Assembly (NCBI GenBank): GCA_023333565.1
Contig: JAJKFH010003354.1
Coordinates: 1 to 64,000 of the forward strand
Length of the DNA stretch: 64,000 nt
Direction: 5' to 3'
DNA from: Puffinus mauretanicus
Lineage: Eukaryota > Chordata > Aves > Procellariiformes > Procellariidae
How positions within the stretch are numbered: the first letter of the stretch is position 1; each line of letters starts with the position of its first letter. Below are positions 49,701 to 63,000 of this stretch, piece after piece. Both the position numbers and the translations under genes were made by a program. The notes under the pieces were generated by a model. That model was given only the letters and a program-made list of their open reading frames with translations. It ran no database searches and was not told the DNA's origin.

Positions 49701-52700
49701 ATGTTTTGAATTCCCAAATTTTAAAGGATATATTAGTAATGCTTTGATTTCCTAATTAAATACCTAATTATATTTAGCAGTTTTACAGTTTTTGCCAGTT
49801 TCTGATGGCTTTTACTGTGCTGATCTTTGCTGTTTGTGACATTTAAAGCGTATGTTTGAATTCTTATATCTCTTGTGACTTGTCATTTCGTTGCTCTTTT
49901 TTAGTACGAATATGTAACTTTTGCAAAATAATTGCACAATAGGAAATACAGTGTAATTTTTTGAAAGATGCAGAACCAGTAGGTATACCCTCAAGAAAAA
50001 GAAGTAGAGAACCATGGTGCAGCTGCAGGTGTGCTGAAAACAAGGAACCAGCTGGTTTTGTGAGTAGCAGAGTGGTTGGGGGTGTGTAAGTAAGAATCCT
50101 TTCCTTGCAGCTTTTGGTTTATAATTGTGTGTGTAGTATTCCCCTTTAGAGGCAAAATATATTGAGGGGGAAAAAGAAACGCCAAACAAGAACATGGAAA
50201 TCACCTTAGACTTGGCCTGGAGGTGCTTTTTACAGTAAATCTTTTGACATTTTTGATATCCATGTCATCATAAAGTTGTAGGAAAAATTCCCACCTTGTA
50301 TGACAAGCCACCCCAGAGAGAGCAGTTGTGTCACAGGACATTAATGTTCATCATTACAAAGCGTAATGTGGCTTTTTCCTTTGTTCAGCTCCTATTTATC
50401 TAGGAGGTGTATAGAGGTGGCCAAGGGGTATAGCAAGAAGTGAAGTTTCAAGCTCAAGGGTTGTCTCTCTCGTGTAGCATCTCAAAAACACTACTGGCCC
50501 AGAAGGCACTTGTACCGAATTGTTGGCAAGGGGTGCGTGACTTCAGTGTCACTTTGGTTTTAATAGGGAATGTTGGTTTATGGAGATAGATGAAGCCTGC
50601 GTGCTTCAAGGGAGCCTTCTGGGGCAGGAGTTAGGGTTGGCTCATGCTGGAGTGCACCCAGCGCGCATGGGGACGGATATGTTGAGATGGTGCCCTCAGG
50701 CCTTTGCATTATCACAGCTTCCCTGTGGTGCCAGCAGAGATGGTCAGCGTTCCTCAGCTGGAAAATCACTGCCTTTCACAATTTACTGTACTTCGACTTC
50801 CGTGCTTAGGTCTTTTTTTTTCGTTGTTTAGCTATTTGCTGTGTAACAAATAGCACAGCAACATATAGGCCAAAAAGATACCCCCTCTTTTCACACGTTA
50901 CTGTCCCTTTTTTGTGTATTTCTGTAGAATAATTTCTCAGTTGCACTAAGGATGCTATTAAGTCTTTGAAACACAACATAAGAACTGTCAGATTCTTTTT
51001 ATTATAATACAAGTCACTGCAGTAACTAAGTGCTGATACAGTCTGCCTGGTCTATTTTTAGGAAATCCAGAGCAAGATAAATTAAAAAGAAATATGTTCA
51101 TGGGTTACTAGGAGGTGCTGAGCTTTGTTAGTGTGAAATTCAAACCAACTTTTTCCTAGAGTCCTCAACCCACAAAACCACGATGTATGCATTGGAAAAG
51201 GTCCTTTTGGCTGCGTCGTCAGTCCTCAAGGAATGCTTGAATTAGAAGACAGAGATGGTTTCAGCGAGAGCATCGCCCAACCAATGCAGAGCACTGATGT
51301 TCTCCTCCATCCAATTGCTGCTGCAGAACTGCAGCATAAATCCAGCTCAGCAAGAGCGACCACGAAAGGTTAGGTCTGAAGGTGTGAATGGGAGTGAGAT
51401 GCCCTGGAGCAGGTCTGCAGTTAGACCTGCCCAATTTCACAACTGCTTGGAAAGATTAGATGTGAGGGTTGGTTCGCTTCTCTCTATTCCCCTTGAGGTG
51501 TTACCAATGTTCTTAACATTACAGATTACAAAGTAAGACTCACAGCTTAAATTCCTGTTTTAGTTGTAGCCTATAAGACCTGATTGTTGATGCTTTGGGA
51601 GTTTGTTTCCCAATCCCTGTAATTTTCAGTGCCGTGGAGCCTTGCCTGTTAATTCCATGGCATGTCAGCAGGAGAAACCTCATTGGCATGTGTTGTTTCT
51701 TAAGAGGATGGACAAAGTGTCAGTTTAGGTTCTGGGCAAGAGCGGTTTTGTTTAAATATCCACAAAACAAGCCTTGTTCACCCTAAGGAAGCAGGTGACT
51801 AAAACTTTGCAACACTGCTTTAATTGAGGGTTTTTTTAGCCAACTACTTCTTTCTTATGAATTTGCCATCATGCCCTGTTCTTTCTCCTCCTGTCTCATA
51901 GATGAAGGTCCAGAATCTGAAGTGAACCGTAAATAGTCAGGAGCACGTGTCTGTGTAGGTATGAGCCTTACTTAGCAAGGGCTCATCAGGCTATTTACTG
52001 GACAGTCGCATCCTCACCTCATGCACAAGGACAAAGCTCAACTGATAATGAAATCTGCACGTTTTCCTTTAGGATATTTATAACTATGGTGAGAAATTTG
52101 CTCTTGCTTTGCATGTCAGATAGATGGGAATATCTATTCCCATAGTTGAATTCCATCCACAGGTAAGTACAGTCTGAATATCCTTTTTCACCTTCTGAAT
52201 TGCATATAAAGGAGAGAGCAGGATCTGATTCTTTGCTTACTAAAATAAATGCCAGAAAGGACATGACCTAATTATCTTGCTTCCCGTTTTCCATCTACAT
52301 GAAGTCTTTCAGCTTTGTGGGTGTTTTGTCTGATTTTTGTCATTGATCCTAGAATTTCCATAATTTCAGTATTCACCAAAGAGGGCAATGAAGTACATAT
52401 GTGTATTATAATTACGTGATGACATGCAAATAATGTCTCAGGGTAAAGAATCAAAGATTCTGATATTGATAAACTTTAAAAAACTTCTTTGGTTAAGCTC
52501 AGACTATGTCAGTTCCAGGGTTTAAAGTCCCGAGTGAAACATCAATAGATATATAGCATTTACCTCAAACTTCTTAATCCCATTTCTCATTCTGTCACTT
52601 CCGTTGTTGCCTCGACACCAAGTTGAAGCTTGTAGCTCAAGGGCGAAAAATAAAGCATTTTGATGAGCCAGTCTGCAAAGGGCTGGACGTTATAGACTGA

Positions 52701-53810
52701 AACATTAATTGTAGGCAAAGAAGCTTTGAAAATGTGTAAGAATTTGGAGGAGGCTTGAAATTTAATGGATCTAATAACATTTATGTTGTCTTGAGATTGT
52801 GTGCATTGTATTTACATGTGTTCCTTCGAATCATGAGTTTATGTTGTTTATATAGATCTGACACTCTTCTAGGGCTATGAATTGCTATTTATAAGCTGAT
52901 CAAAGGATTAGTGCAGTAGACATCATGAAAGGAAATGGGCACTTGTCATTGATTTTATTGCATCATAAAATTTTCAATACCCTTGAAAATAGAAGCATTT
53001 TTTTGTTTTAGCTTGGTTTTGCCATGGCATAGTGTTGTATGTCTAGTTTTAATGGAACCTACGGTCTTCTTTCAAGACTGCGTTGAAGACTTACATTCAG
53101 TGCCAATTAATTTTTTCATAAGGCATTTGAATATACTGAAATGTGTGTGTCGTGGAGGAGAGGGGACAGAAGCACATAGAGGAAAAGGTAAAAAACTCCA
53201 TTAAGCTTTTTATCTCTAAAGGCAGAAGACCTGACAACGCTCGCGTTGAGTTTACAGCTGTCCCTTAGACTTGTCTAGGCAAAGTATTAAAGTATCCAAA
53301 AATACTCAGTGACCTTCTTTACTAGAATTATTGGGATAACTTATTATGAGAATAATTATTCTAATTATTTTTATGCTTAAATAAATAGGGTTTAAGTGGC
53401 ATATTACGGTGAGGGTAGACTATTTTTATTTCCCTTCACTGCATTTCACAACAATTAATGAAAACATGGCTGCTTCTGGGAAGAGGATGCTGTCAAGCCC
53501 TGTAGGGCTGAGACACCAGCGACTCATGTTAATCTTAAGTCCAGATGGACTGCATCCTCATATTGCTGTTTCCCCTCCATTTGAATCTTCCACTGGAAAT
53601 CTTCTAAGAGAAGATGGTGGGGGCAAAGAATTTTACATTTGAGATCCAATTGTGTGTAGCCATTAAAGACTGGTAGGACGTTTGCTTTGAAAAGATTAAC
53701 CTATTGTCAAAATCAGCTAAAATGACAGCACCAACTCTGTTTCTCCCCCTCCCCTAGTGAATTTGAGTGTCTCAAGCCTTTGAGGTGTCAGTGAGATCTG
53801 CACCATCTAT
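46726..53810. other. Repeat-poor non-coding stretch, no gene seen
   Basis: Seven kilobases of unique-looking, AT-rich sequence. I recognise no LINE, SINE or LTR. Long interspersed segments without low complexity at about 47560-47720 and 48300-48440 have the look of conserved non-coding DNA, but that is an impression only. T runs occur at about 47919-47929, 48557-48566 and 48896-48906. A short near-palindrome is at 52124-52143. Confidence 0.55.
52124..52143. repeat. Near-palindrome, 9-bp arms with 2-nt centre
   Basis: The arms ATGGGAATA and TATTCCCAT flank TC. It is short enough to arise by chance in 64 kb, and no function is claimed. Confidence 0.85.
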
Positions 53811-53825
53811 TTTTTTTTTTTTTTT
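53811..53825. repeat. Poly-T run, 15 bases
   Basis: An uninterrupted run of T lies between CATCTA and GCCTTAC. It is probably simple low-complexity sequence. It precedes the hairpin at 53860-53885 by 34 bases. Confidence 0.9.
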
Positions 53826-53859
53826 GCCTTACAAACTCTGATCCTCAGGTTTAACCAAC

Positions 53860-53885
53860 TGGACACCCTCCATTGAGGGTGTCCA
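53860..53885. repeat. Perfect 11-bp hairpin with 4-nt loop
   Basis: The arms TGGACACCCTC and GAGGGTGTCCA enclose the loop CATT. The stem is perfectly paired and GC-rich, so it would be stable as RNA or as a cruciform. There is no T run directly downstream, so it does not look like a polymerase III or bacterial-type terminator. The stem is too short for a typical microRNA precursor. Confidence 0.9.
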
Positions 53886-56800
53886 TGACATCTTCACCCT
53901 GCAACAATCACGGAGTGATCAACAAAAATAACTCTCTCATTGAGGACGAATCAAAGCCATTGAAGGGTGAACGTCGCAATCACAGCCTTTCGGCCTGCGA
54001 TGTGTGCATGTGGCGACAAATCTCGAAATCCCTGTTACTTGTCCTTTCCTTTATAGCCAAGCTTCAAAGAGTAGGGCAGTCTGATCCTTGACTTTAAACA
54101 CACTTTAATAAGAAGTCCTTTCCTTCACTGCCTTCTCTGCCATTCTTCTGCCTTCTTCTGTGCATCATGCATAAATCAGTGAAATTTCACGACACTTTTG
54201 GCTTACTTTTCTTTTTTAAGAGCTGTTCAGCTTTTCTGACCATTTTGGTCCAGATCAGCGTCACGATTATACTGAGGATTTGTTTCTCTAAACTTTCTGT
54301 TACTTTGCTGCAACATCAGAGTGACCAGAGCGAAAGGGAGGGGGAAGGAAACCTGATTTCATAACTAATTCACTTCTAGAAGAGTTGCGGTTCCTCCTCG
54401 CTTTAATGTCAGTGCTGTCCCACGGTGACCTGATGCCGAGATGTATTTGGTTCCCCCCGACACATGTTACAGAAAATACTGACCTGACCTTTAAAAAAAT
54501 TTATTAACATTTATAAATTTTATTTTACTGTGTCATGTTGAGAGAAATTGTTCCAGCTGGACAGGAAGAATGCTTCTACAGTGGCATTGCTTCGCTCATT
54601 TGTGTAACACCATACTACAAACACCTCCATTTTCAGTCCGAAGCTGACTGTCCTCTCATCTACCCTTTCACATTTATTTTGTCTATACTTGGTGGTCTTC
54701 ACCACTTAGCTTTAATAAACTGCTTTTTATGATATTATCTGCTTTTTGGGTGCATCACCTAACACAGATGAAAGGTAAACCTTCTGTAGACTGTGGTTGA
54801 TTTTTGGTGTATTTGGGAAGAAGGAGAAGTTTTCCTATCATTTCAATCCCTGGGTTTTTCTGGAGCGGCCAACTTCTGATGGAGGTACCGGCGGGGCTTA
54901 GGATGATCCTGCCCATCTGCGAGTGAGACAAGTCATCACAGGAACGTCCTGGCTGTGTTCTGACTCTGAGCTGAAGTCCTCTTCCACAAGAGAAACACAG
55001 AGTAAGAGCCCCCTCTCTACAGGTTTGGCTCAGTAGTGGCAAAATCTAAATTTCACTTCTTGCCGCCTCTCCTGAATTTAATTAGGAAGCAAAACTAAAT
55101 CTGAAGCGGGGGGGGGGATGTGGTTGGCATCTATAAATATATCACATGAATAAATGTGAAGAAAGGCAAATAGCAATTTGGCCAGTATTGGCTGAGGAAT
55201 AAATGGATATAACCTTTCCTTCCCATCACGTGGTAAGACACAGTTTGTTGTCTTACTTTTTTCCTCACTGCTTGTTCAGATACCTGCTGGTAACAGTCTT
55301 GGCACTTGTGAATTAAGTTGTTTAGTTTCAAAATCATTTTAATAATAGAAATTAATAAAAATGGCATAGGAGACAAAGCAACATCACGCTGCTAGCTCTA
55401 AAGGACAGCTCTTCTTAAATACAGGTATGGGATGACTGTTTGTGTGGAGTAACCTGTTCTGTTCGTTGGCTTGGGCACTTAACTTTTAGAGGTCAAAAAT
55501 AAAATTAGAATGAAAAATGAAATGTCACTTGTATGATCTAAATCTGGTATATTCCCCAGAGTGGATGGGGAAGAGAAATAGGCATCCCAGTGCCTAATTC
55601 TTGGAAGACCAACATTTGTTGAAGTAATATTTGCTTTAAAGGAGAATAACTTGCGTAATGTCTTCATGCACAGTACATAGAGCTTTAAATAGTCCGTTCC
55701 AGGTATAAATTTTACCCTGGTGACTTGTATAATTTAAGAGTAGTTAAAGGAGACCTCAGTTTTGCTTTGCAGTAAGTCTAATGCAAGACAAGGACCAAGA
55801 TGTTACTCTCTCTGCATTATTGCTTTGGATCAGTTTTGGGAAACTGAGTTTATTTTTAATTCATGAGAAGAAATTTTAAATAAAGCGCACACTTGATGTC
55901 AATCAGTTGCTTTAATCAAAAAAAAAGGGTTCCTACTCCTCCCAGGTCTTAATCACAGATCTCCCACTGATGCCATGTGTACTTTCACACGAGGCCTCTG
56001 CTTTGCCTCTCTGCCCCGTGAAGATTGTGTCGCGTCCTATCTACTTCTGCCATGACTAATTGCATAATGATTGCAAAATGTTTTGAGATGGAAAGGGTTG
56101 TATCACTGCCTGGTTTTCACCATGCTTAAATTTCTTCCCAGTGTGTAGGATTTTCTGAGCCTCTCTCTCAAGCAGCCAAGCAATCGTTGCTTAATGTGCA
56201 TGCTCTAATAACGACTGAAATTAATTTCTTAGAAATGACACCAAAATAATTAATACAGCCCTCTTGGGCTGCATGTGATAGAAGTGATCTGAGGAAGTGG
56301 AGATATTAAAGTGTCACTGTCCTTCTCCACACATGTGAAATGTCATCATCAGTTCATAGCAGTCTTGCTTTATTACGGCCATATTAAAATGAATGTTTTG
56401 CACATCTTCGTAGAGTGCCTATTAACAGCATTTCCTTCATTTAAGAAATGGCTCCAGTATGCGAATGCAACCCATTTCGATGAATAAATTTAGCACTTTA
56501 ATGCTATTTATTTACTCCACACTGTAAAACGTAGTAAGATAAATAATGGGTCCCACAGGGACATGGGGTAAGTTGGTGATCATCCTCTCAGCAGGCAGAT
56601 GAACACAGCTCGAGTAAAGAAATAATGATCAAAATTCACAGTACTCCCTGGGATGCCATTTATATACCTGAATCTAATAAAGAAAGAATTACAATGCTTA
56701 ACAACGTGCTTAGCACTGGGATCTGAATGTAATGAGACCGGCAGTGAGGAATGTATAGCCATATTAGCTCAACCTCAAACCACGTTGGAGGTGTGGACGG

Positions 56801-57057
56801 CGAGAGCTGCACGCGATCTGATGCCACATCCGTGTGGGATTTGCCAGCTGTCGGGATACCTGCGCTTTCTTCTTTACTGGCTAGCAAAATCCAGTCCAGG
56901 GCAAGCTTTCAACAGCTGAAGGCTGTTTTGGGGTTTGGATTTTAAACCTCTCGAAATGTGTTTGGATTTTCTATCCAAGCGTAGTGCAGGAGTATGGCAG
57001 TTACGAGTGTGCATGAAGGTTGTAGAGCTGGTCAAGACTTAAGTGACAAAATGGCAA
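53886..57057. other. Non-coding stretch, no gene seen
   Basis: Unique-looking sequence with no supported exon or interspersed repeat. It contains G9 at about 55110-55118 and AT-rich parts around 56380-56560 with several TAATT and ATTTATTTA motifs. Confidence 0.55.
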
Positions 57058-57083
57058 GTGATTGATTGATTGATGGATTGACT
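57058..57083. repeat. Short (TGAT)n microsatellite
   Basis: The run GTGATTGATTGATTGATGG, then ATTGAC, holds about four to five tetranucleotide units with one mismatch, and a further TTGATTGATT lies 20 bases on. Confidence 0.85.
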
Positions 57084-60000
57084 TTCAAGAAACTTGATTG
57101 ATTCTATCCCTGTGATTATCCAGGTCTGAAACATGGTTGGAATTTTATAGGGGGGGGTGGGGTGGGCACGGGGAGCAAAAGATGTCTTAGTTAGAAAGCC
57201 TGGTCCCTGTTCTGGTATAAAAGTTGGGAGCGTAGATCATGGTGTGCTTGGAGTGACCAAGAATGGCACAGATTACCAGCTGCCACTGCAGCACTCGCAC
57301 CTCTTCTGGTTTTGCACTTGCTTTTCAGAATAGATTTCTACTCGAAGGAAAATATTTAAGAATTTTACAATCGATTTAGGTTGTATGCCCAGGAAGTCGT
57401 AAGAAAAAAATACACATCTAAAAGACTGCAAATAATTTTTCAAAATCACAATTCAGATACGATTGGTGTAGTCTAAGCAATCATACTTTGGGCATAAAAG
57501 TAATAACAACCTGTCTGGAGACTCCTCCCTATTTCTTGATCAAGCATTTGAAAAGTACAAACATGAATAATAGAATAAAATGGTAAAATGATAACGGAGT
57601 GATTTGTACTTCAATTTTAATGTGCTTTTTAAGCTGTCAATAATCCGGTACATCCCATGTTTTAAAAATAAAACGTATTTTCTTGTAATCGCGGGTCTTG
57701 CAAATTAACCCCTGGAGTTTGCTGCTTTCCATCCCCTCCAGGAGCAAACAATTCTGTCCCCAGTTGTTCCTGTTTTGATAACTTTTTCTCTCCATTAGTT
57801 TCTCAGCAATGCCTTGCAGCCTAGTCCGAGTCGGTGGGTATATTCAGTGCGGGGGAAATAAACCTGGAACACAAGAGAAAATAAAGCTTGGCTTTGTCTT
57901 TCAGTGGTTTTGACTCTTCCAGGCTAAGAGGACATGGTAAAAAGTCCAGACGTCCTCCGGGTGTCGGCAGTGGAGTTGGTAAGATGCTAAAACTTTTTGC
58001 CTTGTGGCTGAGCCACCATGGAGCATCCTAGGAGGATCTGCTGGGATCAGAGCTCGTCACGTCATGGAAGGTGTAGCGTGTCTGGAGACGTACCAGGGAA
58101 TTAGAAGTAGTAAAAAACGAGGCATGTTGACTCAATTTCCAGTTGGTTGAGATGTTTCTGTCTTCAGGTGTGTGCGTTTGTTTTCATCAAAACATCAGCT
58201 TTTCATGGAGAAAATGGATTCTTCTAATGAAAACAAAAACATTTAGTAGAAAATTAATTCCAGAGAAAAATTTGTAAGATTTTTGTGACCACCCTTAGTC
58301 ATCAAATCTAGTTGACTACAGGTGCACGCGCACACGGCAGATGTGCTGAACGAGAAGGGGGCTGTTTTTGACTCGGCCCTCTTCCAAGTAGGCCCACACA
58401 TTAAAAACGAATATAATTTACATATTATTCAGACGGTTGGAATTCCCAGTTGTATAGGAGGATATGTGTCTTCTCTTCCGTTTCTTTTTCATTCTGGTTA
58501 AATAAATCCTTTCCCGTGCAGGAGGAGAAAGCTTTCTGTATGCTTCGGTATGCAGGAGCTATTTCACGTGAGCTATTCATGCAGCGCATGAAAGGCATCT
58601 TGCAGGAATAGCCTCAATTGGTTATTTTTAGGAGGGGGAGGAAGGCATCAGCAAAACCACTAGAGAGATCTCTTCTGCCACTGTAAACACATCTCTGAAT
58701 AAAAGAAGCCAGTTGCTGCCTAATGAAAAGAGAAATTGGAAACCCCTGCGCAGGCTGATTACAGTCACACAGATGCTTTTGCCAAAATTTCCACCTTCCT
58801 GGGCAAAATTTGTTCTCTTTTTCTCTGTAGAAAACCTCTGCTACAAGAATTGTTTGGGGGGGAGGGGCGGGGAATCAGCTGCTGGACTAAGTAAATTAGT
58901 TCGGGGACATTGCAGGCTTCCCTAATGGCACATTTATGGATGCTGGATGTTTTGGGAGGTACGGGAGTGAGCGAGGCTGATTCCTGTGTGTCTGTCTGCC
59001 TCATTCTCATTTATGGAATCACATAAATCTCTGCAGCCCTGTTGTCTTCTAGGTAGAACAACGGGATACAAAGAGTGTGAATCCAGTAAAGATGACTTGC
59101 TTGCTCCAGTATCACCTAGACACCAAAAGCCTGATCTGGAGTCTGTTGAAGGAAATGCTCATATTTCCAGCAAACTTGGCTTCAGATGAGGTTTCTTATT
59201 GTTTTTTTTTGTTTGAGAAACAGGAGGTTGAGGGAGAGGAGAAGGTTATTTGCCATCACAGGTGGGGTTGCAGATCTGGAAACGGGAGTGGAGATGGTGA
59301 TTCTGGAAATGGATTGGTGAGTGTGGGACGCTGCCGTAAATGGTCCTTTCTTGGATGTCTGAGAAGTCTTGAGCGTGCAGGATCTTTCTTAGGTGGCCAT
59401 ACATCGTTGTGGGCAACAAAGAAGGTTCCTTGTGCTGAACCAATCCTGGGTTTGTTTATTTTTATAGAGAGAAAGGGTGAGTCTTGTGGGGGGAAAGGAC
59501 GCTTTGTCCAGTCCTCCTCCTTTCATTCCATTGCTAGGTATCTCTGATAGTCCTCTAAAGTCCATATCATTTGTGTTTCTCTTGTATCCCAATTAAAACC
59601 AAAAAAATTAAGAGGCTTTTTTGTAGCCATTTGCAATCGCACGCTAAAGGAAGGGCTGTCTGGTTGGGTGTTTGTATCACTTTAGGATTAGCTCTGTGTT
59701 TACCTCTTGCTACTTTAATTGGGGCCGCAAGCGAGAAGTGTGTGGACTGTGCTCTGCAGACTTCAAAAAAATAGAAACAGAGAACAAGAGCAGCTGTGCT
59801 ACTCTCACGGAGGAGAAATCGGTTTAATTTCCTAGCTTCTCCTGCTCAGATCTACACAAGCTGGAAATACATCGAAGGTCAAAGATTAATGTCAGAAAAA
59901 GGGGAAGCAATTTTGGCCTTTACACCATTTTCTGCTTTCACCTGCTCCTGAAAGTTAGTTTCTCTTTTCTTTAATAATGCTGTTTATTACTGGAGATGGG

Positions 60001-63000
60001 TTGTAGATCTCCTAGAAATAAAACTACGAAGCAAATGAAAACTTTCATGTTGACAACTTGGCTGGATTGCACCTTTTTGGCTCTGCTTCTGGCAAGAAAT
60101 ACGTTGGAAAAATCTGACTGTGACCGTGAACCATGGTGGGAAAACTGAGGCTCTTCTACTTGGTTTCCAAAATGTTATCTGGTGTCATTCCATGGGTGAC
60201 AAACGTATCATTGTCTAGGAGGACTGGGTTTTGTGTGAAGAGAAACGTGTCTGCAGATACATTTGCAGATGCTCTTGGGATGATTCAAGGAGAATATTTA
60301 GGAATTTGACCTAAAGCCTGTCCAAATCTACAAATAGTTTTCTGTTTAATCCCTTGAGCCTTGAGTCCTCCATACGGAGTAAGGTCTTCTCTGCGGTGGC
60401 CTACATAGCACAGGCATAATTCGTAGTCATCCGGTTTAATAATCTATACATTTTCTAGAACAAAGTAATTAGTTTTAATGCACGCTCTTCAGAAGAACGA
60501 GATGCATTCAGGACTTCGCTGGGATCACCTTTACACTTCGCTGCTAGGAAGAAAAGCATTTGTCTAGAATTATGAGGAAAACATCCCATCAATCTCTTTG
60601 TGAACATCACATTATGAGAGGTGCGTGTGTGGGATGTAATGTGCTGTAGCAGAAAACAAAGTACTTGGGGGAAAAAGCATCCTATGGACTGCGGACTTTG
60701 AAGCATTAGATGAGAAGTATTTGGTCTGGGAATTATGTCACCTTATACAAATTTTTATAAACAAAAATTTTATAGACTTTGAATAGATTTTTGATGAGTG
60801 TTTCTGTCAGTAGAACACATAATCCTTAAAACCTTCTGGAATTTGCTATAAAGTCTTTCTAATTTCCTGATCAATGAGGCATCTGAACATTTTACATTTG
60901 TACATGTGTTAAAATATGTACAGATTACCAAGTTTAGTATCTTTTTGCTACAGATCAAGGGCCGTGAGCTCTGTACAAACCATATGTTGTAGATGAGGAG
61001 GGTGAGCAGGGTAGGAAAGGAGCAGTTGAATTGATCAGGACCCTTTTGTACAAAGACATCTGCTCCTCTTTAGCTCTGCAGATTTTCACTAAGTCACCCG
61101 TTACTGGCTCTTATGATGTCTTCATAAATTAAATGTTTTCATGCTTTTTACCCTTGTGTTTAAGTTTAAATTTGAATCGTTCCAGGGCTGATGCCTTCTT
61201 GGGTAATGTTGTTGTTTATAATACGCCATGGGAGTATGAGTGTTTTCCATTTTTTAAATCAATCTCCGAGTTCCTGCGTGCATCTTGCTTACACCTTCCC
61301 CCTGTGATGATTGATGTTAACTAAATAAGCTGCCATCTATAGAAAAATCATTGTATGCTATTGATTTTATATAACTTTATTTTCTGAAATATTTCACTTG
61401 GTTGGAGAAATTGTAATTTCAAAACCCATTTCTTTTGACCTGATATAAAACTCTTCCCAACCTGTGGGTGTACAGGGGAGCTGGATCAAATCCTTCAGTA
61501 CTTATGGGTATGTACGAGTGTAGCTACCAGCGGCAGTTCCCAAGATCTTCCCAAGATGATCTGATTTTAACTGCTTTATGCTGGTGATAGCGGCCCTTGC
61601 TTCAGCATTGTTTTCTCCCAGCTTTAATTTGTGCACTTCAGTGTCGATGTGGTGAGAATAGAGTGAAACTGTGATGGTACAAATATGAATCAGCCCCATT
61701 AGTATGAATCAAGAAGATGCTTTACCAGCGCATGACGTTTAAATGTTGACGCTGTGGTAGTGTAACTGTTATGGCTCATGTAGCTTTGAGGTTCAGTTTG
61801 CTTGTAGATGTTTTCCTTCCCTTTTGGGTTTGCTGCAATATTACATGAAAGAGAGAAAATGAAGAGTTTTATTTGTTGAAGCATGCCAAACTTTTCTTTC
61901 CTGAAGCAAAATCCAGATTGAAGAGTTGAGCCTTGAAACCTTCCCTATAGGTAAATAAAAGTGGTTCTGCTGGTTAAAGACGGGGATGAGATCTACATTA
62001 AGACCCTCCTATGAAACATAGGCTGGCATCAGCTTCCTCCTTCCTAATTTTGGAAACTTACCCATGAAGTGCCTTTGCTGACTGCTCAGAAAGAGGAATA
62101 ATCTTTGTGGTAGTAGGGCTTCAGCTGTGGCTGCTCAAGCATAATTTCTGAAATGGAGGGTCTACAAAGAAGAACTCGAAATAGTCATGATAAAATCTTT
62201 GGGGATATGCAGGATTGGGAAGGGAGTGTAGCCTCGCTTTTCCAAAACACTCAAAAAATAGAAGAAGGGGGTAGGAGGATTAATGAAGAGAAAAATGCAA
62301 GCCTGAACTGCAGGTGTGCATGCTGTGCTTGGAAGAAATTGCAGTTTCAGGTCCATTAGGAAAATAGCTGGGTTTTTTTTACTGTTCTTACTGATTTTAC
62401 CAGTAACAGTGTTGCTCTTTAGCCTGGGAAATCCAGATCTTCCATGTATGTGTTTCCAACCCTAGATGGGAGCAATGCGTGACGCACCAGAAACACAAGC
62501 CAATACATCTTTGGTGGCACTGTCCACGTGATGCTGAAGATCCCTTAATGCTGGTAATTAACCCAGGGCCGTTTCTTCCTAATTTAAAATTAGTTTTGAT
62601 ATCCAGAGTTGCCTGTGGCTACTGTTTGAATAAATTGAGATTTCAATATTGCCTCGTATTTACTAACTCACAATAGAATGTACTTGGAGTCAGATCCTCA
62701 TTTAGTTAAAATAAATGTACTTCCATGGTATTAAACAAATTCAAACCAGTGGACGATTTGGCCTGGGGGAGTATAAGAGGCTGCGTGTTGGATCAGGTTC
62801 TGAGTTGCATTATAATAAGTAAGAAATGTGTGATGTGGTTGAGTTCAAGAGAAGAGATTTATACCATGCCTAATTTTCCTAATGCATAACAGAATGGAAA
62901 CAAATTAATATGGCATCAAATTGGAGGCTCGCAGGAGAAGAAATAGTTGATACAACTTTCAAATGCAGGTACGTTCATTTTCAGCGGGTAGATGCAGCTT

